DNA of 64,000 bases from Nansenia antarctica. Lineage: Eukaryota; Chordata; Actinopteri; Argentiniformes; Microstomatidae. Shown here piece after piece: positions 56,282 through 64,000 of the stretch. The notes under the pieces are model-generated. The model was not told the DNA's origin and did no database searches. It saw only the letters and a list, made by a program, of their open reading frames with translations. The position numbers and the translations under genes are program-made. Position 1 is the stretch's first letter, and each line of letters opens with the position of its first letter. Where the stretch lies: positions 14,348,843-14,412,842 of the forward strand of contig OZ022351.1 in NCBI GenBank assembly GCA_963989245.1, given 5' to 3'.

Positions 56282-56471
56282 TATCCACTAGAATCAGAAT
56301 CAGAATCAGAATCAGAAGACTTTTATTGCCATGACATGTAAACATGTTAGGAATTTGGTTTGGAACAATGGAGCACGGTTTACAGCAGGACAGGTGCAAG
56401 ACAGGACAAGACAGTGCAAACCAACATCAAAGTGCAAGAGTCATAATTAATATAAATATAAAGTGCAGAGA

Positions 56472-57227
56472 TCAAGTGTTCAAGTGTTCATATCCAGACA
56501 GTCCAGTGGGGGTGGAGGGAGGGTAGGGGGGGGGGGGGGGGGGGGGGGGGGCAGCGGCATTTAGGAGCCGGATGGCTGTGGGGAAAAAGCTGTTTGTATG
56601 TCGGGCCTTCACAGTTTTTAGGGACCGCACCCTCCTGCCTGAGGGGAGCGGGGCGAAGAGACCGTGTCCTGGGTGTGCGGGGTCAGCCATGATCTTCCTG
56701 GCCCTCCCCAAAGCCCTACTTTTAAACAGGGCCTCAAAGGGGGGCAAAGGGCAGCCAATCACCCTCTCCGCCGAGCGTATCACCCGCTGCAGCTTGGCCT
56801 TGTCCTTGGCCGCTGCAGCGGGGAACCAGATGATGATGGCGGAGGTGACGATGGACTCAATGATGGCCGTGTAGAAGATCACCAGCGTGGTCTTAGGAAG
56901 GTGGAATTTCCTGAGCTGCCTCAGGAAAAACAGTCTCTTCTGGGCCTTTTTTGTGAGGGCGTCGATGTGGGGCCCCCACTTCAAGTCCCGAGAGACTGTC
57001 ACCCCAAGGAAGCGGCATGACTCCACTGTGGTGACTGGAGTGCCTCCCAGTATGATTGGAGAGGGAGGGGGTGGGTTCCTCCTGAAGTCCACTATCAGCT
57101 CCACTGTCTTAAGAGCATTCAGCTCTAGGTTGTTCCGGGTGCACCAGGAGACCACCAAGTCAATCTCGCTCCTGTAAGCAGATTCATCCCCCCTGGAGAT
57201 GAGCCCTACCAGGGTGGTATCGTCCAC
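56472..57227 (-). pseudogene. CR1/L2-type LINE, RT active site and C-terminus
   Basis: After the frameshift it reads KFVDDTTLVGLISRGDESAY, then LKTVELIVDFRR, SCRFLGVTVSRDLKW, FYTAIIESIVTS and ADPAHPGHGLFAPLPSGRR. The usual FADD is FVDD. A run of about 28 G at 56,526-56,553 encodes the terminal Pro stretch. Confidence 0.82.
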
Positions 57228-57255
57228 GAACTTGAGGAGCTTGACCGACTGGTGG

Positions 57256-58506
57256 CTAGAGGGAAAACAGGAGGGGAGACAGGACGCAGCCCTGCGGGGA
57301 ACCGGTGCTGATGGTCCTCAGCTCAGAGATGGACTTCCCGAGCTTCACCCGCTGGGTCCTGTTGGACAGAAAGTTCGTGATCCACCTGCAGGTGTAGTCA
57401 GGCACCTGCAGTGCAGAGAGCCCACACTCCAGTATGGGAGGCAAGATAGTGTTGAATGCCGAACTGAAGTCAACGAACAGGATTCTGGCGTAGGTCCCGG
57501 CCGTGTCCAGCTGTTCTAGGACATGGTGTAGGGCCATGTTGACCACGTCCTCCACGGACCTGTTGGCTCTATACGCGAACTGCAGGGGGTCTAGAAGAGG
57601 GTCTGTGATGGACTTTAGGTGGGCAAGGACGAGGCGTTCAAAGACCTTCATGACTACAGAGGTCAGGGCAATGGGTCTGTAGTCATTCAGGCCTGTGATC
57701 CTCAACTTTTTGGGGACAGGGATAATGGTGGAGGTCTTGAAGCAGGCTGGTACCTGACAGCACTCCAGGGAGGAGTTGAAGATGTTGCTGAACACAGGGG
57801 ACAGTTGGTCAGCGCAGAACTTCAACATGGAGGGTGAGACAGCATCCGGACCGGCCGCCTTCCGGGGGTTCTGTCTCTTGAACAGGCGGTTCACCTCTCT
57901 CTCTGAGACAGAGAGGTGTGGGCGGGCAGAGGGGGTGGGGCTCAGGGGAGAGAAGGGAGGAGGAGGGGAGGTTGGGGAGAGGGGGCAGTAGTAGAGGGGG
58001 CAGACTGTGGGCGGGCAGAGGGGGTGGGGCTCAGGGGAGAGAAGGGAGGAGGAGGGGAGGTTGGGGAGAGGGGGGGGGGGAGAGGGGGCAGTCGTAGAGG
58101 GGGCAGACTGTAGTTCGAATCTGCAGTAAAACTTGTTCAGTTCATTTGCAAGGAGAGTGCTTTCTGTGGTCTGAGGGGGTTTTGGTTTATAGTTGGTGAT
58201 TTGTTTTAGACCCTTCCAGACAGAGGCAGCGTTGCCATCTGAGAATTGTTGTTGCAGTTTCTCAGAGTAGCGATGTTTTGCTTGCTTAACAGCTGCCTCG
58301 AACTTGTACCTGGCGTCTCTAAACCTGTTCTTGTCACCCCTCTGCCAGGCATCCTCCTTCTCCAACCTCAGCCTTCTGAGCTGGGCTGTGAACCAGGGTT
58401 TGTCATTATTATAACTGACCCTGGTCCGAGTTGGAACACACGCTTCCTCGCAGTAGCTGACGAATGACGTCACAGTGTCAGTGTACGCATCCAAGTCCGC
58501 ATCCAA
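57256..58506 (-). pseudogene. CR1/L2-type LINE, linker and first RT motifs
   Basis: It reads NDKPWFTAQLRRLRLEKEDAW, a Pro-rich tandem-duplicated stretch, PRKAAGPDAVSP, GLNDYRPIALTSVVMK, LFVDFSSAFNTILP and GSPQGCVLSPLLFSL, then a TAG. The family continues LYTN... here, so a deletion of about 20 bases has shifted the frame. Confidence 0.82.
57914..58106. repeat. G-rich tandem duplication in the LINE
   Basis: Two copies of a unit of about 95 bp (GGGCGGGCAGAGGGGGTGG ... GAGGTTGGGGAGAGG). On the coding strand it doubles a Pro/Ser/Leu-rich linker. The plus strand has many G runs. Confidence 0.85.
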
Positions 58507-58939
58507 GTACGCATAGAGTCTAGACCACCACTAATACTCTTTGCAGTTTGGTCTGGCCCAAAAACCCACATTTCCGTTTTGTCCGTATTCAGTTGTAAAA
58601 AGTCTCTAGCAGTGAGACAACGCTGTAAAGTATAACAAATTTAAAAGAAACATAAAGCTGGGTGTCATCTGCATAACAATGGTAGGCAACAGTCTTATAT
58701 AAACGAATAATATGACCAATACAGACTGAACAAAATGGGACCAAGGATTGAACCTTGTGGGGCCCCACACAACATATGAGTTGATGATGAGACAAAATCA
58801 TCAATAGCCACCCTAAACGATCTCTTTTCCTAAGATATGAGGAAAGCCATCTGAGGGCAAACCGGAGGACAGAGACTCATTAACAATGGAGAGAAGACAT
58901 GGGGCAATGACTTTTAATACCTCTTTGAAGAATCTGGGA

Positions 58940-60128
58940 CAGTGGCGGATACAGAAAGTGGCTGGTGGGTAGGCCTGGAAAAATCTGGGTAGGCCTGAGT
59001 GAAACTCATCACCGCTCGTTTTAGACCTATGTATGAGCAGCCAGATGGATGGAACACAACCGGGCTCGCGATCATAGGCGCCGATTTATGTTTCTGCCCG
59101 TGGGTGCTCGAAACATTTGGGTACGACCAAAACGCATGCACACACACGCAAAAATATTCGCATGGACTGGAGGAGATCACTATGCAGACCATGAAACGAA
59201 CGGAAAATAAATAAAGTACCTGTCTACCCAGAGAATGCAACGGACAGCCAAACAAGTTATTATAATACACACACGCAAGGCATTCAAGCGCACGCAATAG
59301 TCAATGAATTAACCAATAACCATCAACTATGGAGGACCAAGTATAGAAATTGTAATAAGAAATGCCTGTATTATCATTTGCAAGCTTTTAACTGTGGGTG
59401 TTGACAGTCCAGTGCAAACCGAAAGCTCAAGTTGAATCATACATGTACCTGGCTCGGACCAGTTGTGGTGATCCATCATTTTATTACAAAACCTAACGCT
59501 GCTTATTAGGGGATTTACGTAAACTGGTGTATACACATATATTGTTGTGTAAAGTTGTGTGCTTCTATTGTATTATATTATTATATCCAGTGAAGGCATA
59601 CACAATGTTGTTCCACACAAATGTTTCCCTCTTCGTTTTAATCTTGGAAAGTCTCATAAAAAATATACTTCACCGAACTATTACAGCGCTGTCTCGGACT
59701 CTCCGCACGTCGGCGTGTGGCGTCATCATCTGTTATTGTGAATAAATAAGATTTCTAGACAAGGCCTGGTCCAAACTTTCATTATTTTCACTGACTTCCA
59801 GGCGTGGCTTTTTAAGAAAGCGGGACAATGTTAGCTGTTTAGCCATCGTAGCGCGCACACTGAACAACTGGTCAAGGTCAACTGAACAATCAGAGTAAAC
59901 GTAAAAGAGGAAGCAATGTAAACGTAAGAGAGGAAGTTGAATATTATTAGTATTAATACATACGTTTAATCATTTCCAAGACAAAACTATTCACATTACA
60001 GTTAGTTAGTGAAAATTAAACTTTAAAAATATTTTATTATAAAAAAATATATGTGTTTTTATGAATCTGACTGGGTGGGCCAGCTGTCAATCTGGGCCCA
60101 CCCAGGCCCACCCATAGATCCGCGCCTG
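58940..60128. mobile_element. Non-autonomous hAT-like transposon with 8-bp target duplication
   Basis: The direct repeat ATCTGGGA occurs at 58,932-58,939 and 60,129-60,136. Between them is a 1,189-bp segment whose ends are CAGTGGCGGAT and, from the right, CAGGCGCGGAT, an imperfect inverted repeat. An 8-bp duplication and CAG ends suit the hAT superfamily. No transposase was recognised inside. Confidence 0.83.
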
Positions 60129-60962
60129 ATCTGGGAGGTAGTGTCATGGCCACAGGAGGATAAGTGCATGTGTGACACAATGTCAAGCTAATTATCCAGG
60201 GAAATAGGTGTGAATTCACTCAGCACTGTGGGGGAGGACTGTGTAGTGTAGACTATGCATGAGGTGGGAGCCTTATAGAGGCATGAGGTAGGGGTGTTAT
60301 AGAGGCTTTGATACCCTTAACCTTCTCAACAAAACAAGCTAAAAACTTGTCGCAATCTTCAACACAGGAGGCCGAGACAGCTGAAGGAGCAGGGTTTACA
60401 AGTTTATCAATGGTGCTGAAGAGAACTCTGGCGTTATACTTTCGTGCTGTTACAAGGCTTGTAAAATACTTAAGTCTCTCTTTTTTGTTTAATAAATTGT
60501 GAGCAGACAACATCTCTCTCATAATAAGGAGGTGGAACTGTAGGTTAGTTTTCTTCCACTTTCTTTCTGCTCTTCTACATTCTCTTTTTAGTTGGCGAGT
60601 ATCAACATTTACCCAAGGTGATGGATTTGACTGATGCCTTGACCTTGCCGTAATGGGAGCAACGTGATCTAAAACTGATTAACATAGAGCATTAAACTGA
60701 TCAACCAGGTCATTTACATCATAAAAATGAGTTAAGGTGTTACACTGAGCAGAAAAGAGAGAGGAAGAATTAACAGCAGATCTCTCATTAAAAATGCGGG
60801 AGTGAAATGTACATTTTGGGGAAGGAACAGCTACATGAAGGGAAATATCGAATAACACAGTTTTGTGATCAGAAACGGAATCTTTCAAGGTGAGGGAGTT
60901 AACAAATAAACCCATAGTAAAAACTAAATCAAGAGTGTGGCCTCGTTCATGTGTAGGTAGAG

Positions 60963-60996
<34 letters not shown>

Positions 60997-61950
60997 ATTA
61001 GACTTATATAGCGCTTTTCTAGACACTCAAAGACGCTTTACAAACTGAAAAGATTGAGTAGTAAAATAAAGAAACAAAAAAATAGATAAAAGAAAGTATA
61101 GGGGCCTAATTCATTTTTAGATGACTAAATCTAAATCTAAGTGTCTTTGTAGGACAATCTACTCTGTATACTGAAAGTATATCTCGATTTCGGGCGGAGA
61201 AGCGGCGAACAAGCTAGCGCCAGCGTCCTCTCTCGACCGGCAGATACATGCTGCTTTAGGTTAAAACATGTATCATTGAGCTCGATGGCTTTTGGAAGGT
61301 AAAACCAATGGAGTTCTCTTCCTCGTTGACTCTTACCTCAAAGCAGGGCATGATGGGCCAGCATCGCCTCCCCACTTACCATGCAGCCCGCATAGTGAGT
61401 CCCCCATCACTCCTTAATCCCAATTAGGGAGAAGGAGAGTGAGAGAGAGTCCTGGAAAACTCCAGCCCTTCCCCTTGGCCTAAGTGAGTGCCATTACCTC
61501 TGCATGACCTTCTCCAGTCACCTCCCCCCCCCCCTTCTTCCCTCTCCTTCTTGCCCCTCCCCACCTTGCTTGTAAACTCCTGCTCCACACAGCTATCAAA
61601 GTGAGCTCTGTGGAAAGAGGAAATCTGAAGGCTATGCAAGCTATGTCTTTTTTTTTTTTGGAATGCCCGCCACTGGTCCGGTGTGCCTCTCAGGACTTCT
61701 CCAGATCCACCCTAAAGCCATTATCGATGGCTTTAGGGTGTAAGATGTACAGGGCTGTTAGGAGACTGATGATAATCAGGACAACCATTTGGAACTGACC
61801 AAATTGGTTAACACCCAAGTGATGGTGAGTGACTAAGTGAGGTGTGACAAGAACTATCAAACCGTCTAACATACAGGTTGGTATGACACGAAGATGCTAA
61901 TGCATTATGTACTGCTTTAGACTGGGTGCTAGATCAAAGGAGTAAAACAC
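60963..61950. other. Intergenic sequence with AAT repeat, no gene seen
   Basis: An (AAT)n run lies at 60,964-60,994, followed by the common fish repeat TTATATAGCGCTTTTCTAGA. A perfect 14-bp hairpin lies at 61,708-61,740. No gene was recognised. Confidence 0.6.
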
Positions 61951-62079
61951 TAGGGCCGGTTTCACAGACAAGGCTTAAGCCTAGTCCTGGACTAAATCAC
62001 ACTTTCAATGTAAAATCTCCATTGAAGATGCTTTTTAGTCCAAGATTAGGCTTAAGCCTTGTCTGTGAAACTGGCCCTA
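61951..62079. mobile_element. 129-bp palindromic MITE
   Basis: Ends read AGGGCCGGTTTCACAGACAA and, from the right, AGGGCCAGTTTCACAGACAA; the arms extend about 43 bp (AGGCTTAAGCCTA...). This type of short inverted-repeat element is common in fish. It has no coding capacity. Confidence 0.82.
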
Positions 62080-63342
62080 CAAGAGCAGATAGGAAACTCA
62101 CTTCTTGGTTCAGACCACACAGCTGGAGCCAGAGTATGGTCTGGCTCTGCTACCTGATACACCAAATTAAATATATTAAATATCGAACATAGAAGTTTGT
62201 GACTGTTTTATTTGTATTTTTATGAAGGCCCAGTGACCTGATTTAGGAATCTGGCTCATTTACATTTTTGGCATTTAGCAGACGCCTTATTCCAAAGCGA
62301 CTTACATCAATACATTTGAGTGAATCATCAATCCACCAGTCGTAGCAGGAAGAGTAATCCAGCTTAGGCCCGGGGACATTGATAGAAGGAAAAACCTTCT
62401 CCTATCACCTTCTTCCACAGGACAATAGTATTTAACTGGGCTACACTCCTTTAGATGTTTCAGATCAGTACTCACACCTCCACCCCATTTTCCAGAGGAT
62501 AACTACCACTCCCTCAGCCAAGGACGCTAGCATGGCAGTGTCCATAAGTGTCCTTATTATTGAGAGGGAAAATAACTGTCCAATGCTCTGGTGGAGTCAT
62601 CTAAAAAGACGAGGTGTGTGAATTACATTTACACAAGTGTGCACTCTGTAGGGTGGTGGAAGGGAATGTTTTTCTGTATCAGAGCAAGTGAAATCTAGAA
62701 GTAATACTGTAGCACTCAAGGGTACAGAAACTAATTCTGAACAGAGTAGGATATTTTTGGACAAGCATCCCTTGACTGTTATCAATCATGTGTAGTGGAG
62801 AGATTAGTCCAAGCTTCATATGTTCACGTCTTATAAAACACACATCTGGTTGAATATTTTAATATAAAATGTACAAATAAAAAGAATAAGGAGAACTCAT
62901 ACACATTTCATCATACAGTATTTAATGTACAATAAGTCAAAATATCTGCACAGACCGTTAAACCTCTGTTTTGACCAATGATATAGATGGCAGGAGGGTA
63001 ACATACAGTACTACGCACCTGAACAAATGATAAGGAAGTCAAGGGGGTAAGTCTTTAGAGTTTAGATGCACATGGTAGTCTAGTGGCATAATCAGAAACA
63101 TATCCAATATCCATTGATAAGAAGAACAACAAAAAAAGATGCATAATGATAACATAAGTTTGACTCTTTTCAACATAGAAGAGGGATAGAGCAAAACATA
63201 GAGTAGAAGAGATGAGAGGTGGAAAAAGATTAGCTTTAGTGGCTAGTGACCTGAGCTGGAGATACGATACACAGACAACGTGCATGGCTGGTGTGAGAGT
63301 GTGAAAACATGGAGAGAGTGAACGCGAGGGCAGCGCACCCAG
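62080..63342. other. Intergenic sequence, no gene seen
   Basis: A fragment of the interspersed repeat GCATTTAGCAGACGCC / CCAAAGCGACTTACATC lies at about 62,262-62,345. The rest is AT-rich without recognised features. Confidence 0.6.
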
Positions 63343-63487
63343 CAGGAACCTAGCCTAGCAGGAACCTAGCCTAGCAGGAACCTAGCCTAGCAGGAACCTA
63401 GCCTAGCAGGAACCTAGCCTAGCAGGAACCTAGCCTAGCAGGAACCTAGCCTAGCAGGAACCTAGCCTAGCAGGAACCTAGCCTAGA
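63343..63487. repeat. 16-bp minisatellite
   Basis: Nine almost perfect units of AGCAGGAACCTAGCCT in tandem. Confidence 0.95.
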
Positions 63488-64000
63488 GCTACAGGAGCTA
63501 CTGGATGGACATGGAATGTTGTGTGGAGGCCGGATAAACTGCTATGCTAAATTAGGAAGAAAAAGGAGAAAAGTTATTCTAATGGATGCTCCGCCGTCCG
63601 CCTTGAACATAGGCTTGAGCTGCCTAGCCTGTGTAGTGTACACGGTATAGAATAGAAGAGGGATAGACAGAGGGGGGGGAGACGTCCAAATAACGTCCGA
63701 ATAACCTTTTCTCTATACAACATGAACCTTGTTAAATCAGAAGCAGCTACTTAAGGGTTTCTCTCAGCTGTAAAACGGCTAGTACTACAGACCCTCTTTA
63801 GGGTTCCTTGTTTAAGGCCTTTTTTTATGAGAATAAAAATGCAAACGCCACTCCACCCTAATTATGGATGATTGAGAACATTTTCTTACAAGCGACGGCC
63901 AAAGTGTCTGGTAAGTTCCACGGTAAACTGTTATACTGGGCACCTTCAGAAGAAGGGTGGGGGGATTTAAAATAGCTACTAAATGGAATATAAAATATCT
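63488..64000. other. Sequence to the right edge, no gene seen
   Basis: No exon or element was recognised. It could be untranslated or intergenic; nothing in the sequence decides. Confidence 0.6.

Larger units (their letters stand above)
56282..58520 (-). mobile_element. 5'-truncated CR1/L2-group LINE inserted into the older LINE
   Basis: The minus-strand 3' end reads CAATAAAAGTCTTCTGATTC followed by TGATTC repeats. The coding part begins in the linker between endonuclease and RT and runs to the C-terminus, with one frameshift at about 57,228-57,256. The old LINE is recognisable on both sides. The left edge at 58,52x is approximate because ACTTGGATGCG is repeated there. Confidence 0.8.
55495..60962 (-). 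mobile_element. Old Jockey-group LINE, split by later insertions
   Basis: Minus-strand pieces line up in the order of one LINE protein. An endonuclease end (THERGHTLDLVFTMG...SDHKTVLFDI) lies near 60.8-60.97 kb and a linker (REMLSAHNLLNKKERLKYF) near 60.25-60.52. RT pieces FFKEVLKVIAPCLLSIVNESL (58.86-58.94), GAPQGSILGPILFSLY and HCYADDTQLYVS (58.64-58.77) follow. The C-terminal domain is at 55.6-56.1 (RREHITPILAHLYWLPVRFR). Frameshifts and stops show age. The clade (I/Jockey-like) is a guess from the C-terminal wording. Confidence 0.75.

Noticed and set aside
63343..63487. CRISPR-like appearance of regularly repeated 16-bp units
   Set aside because: There are no spacers between units; it is a plain minisatellite in a eukaryotic genome.

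Overview
The window looks like a teleost fish nuclear genome. It has a vertebrate gene with many short exons, dense di- and tetranucleotide microsatellites, and fish-type transposons (L2/CR1-group LINEs, R2-like/HERO-like LINEs, Tc1/mariner, hAT, tRNA-derived SINE). One short inverted-repeat element at 26.06 kb resembles a repeat I know from salmonids. A salmonid/pike relative is therefore a reasonable but unproven guess.

One host gene is clearly present: ARMC4 (ODAD2), on the minus strand. Sixteen coding exons were placed by matching the human protein and demanding AG/GT borders and continuous reading phase. They run from the start codon at 36,598 down to 1,554, total 2,676 nt, and give 892 codons without a stop or frameshift. 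Exons carrying roughly the last 150-170 residues lie beyond the left edge. The product is an axonemal armadillo-repeat protein of the outer dynein arm docking complex. A likely non-coding first exon (donor at 37,178) and an RFX X-box-like palindrome (37,271-37,284) mark the probable promoter.

The introns are rich in repeats. Those at 1.7, 10.1-12.6 and 15.9-16.2 kb carry micro- and minisatellites, two of which form the sequence directly upstream of a splice acceptor. The 4.4-9.0 kb intron holds a large foldback repeat. The 11.7-kb intron (21,564-33,222) holds a decayed Tc1-like element, a MITE, and a head-to-tail pair of nearly identical R2-like/HERO-like LINEs: a 5'-truncated copy abutting a full-length copy with an open frame. 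A palindrome with telomere-like arms sits in the intron after coding exon 3.

Upstream of the gene (37.3-64 kb) no host gene was recognised. This part holds a near-complete Tc1/mariner-type element with a decayed, apparently spliced transposase (37,602-40,464) and a LINE tail that runs into a 1-kb tetranucleotide array (42.66-44.22 kb). GC-rich sequence with many simple repeats follows (45-51 kb), then a full-length L2-type LINE broken by a 116-bp insert that is duplicated 4 kb away. Next comes a nest of transposons (55.5-61 kb), in which an old LINE was split by a CR1/L2-type LINE and by a 1.19-kb hAT-like element. In human the neighbours of ARMC4 are MKX and MPP7; neither was seen here.
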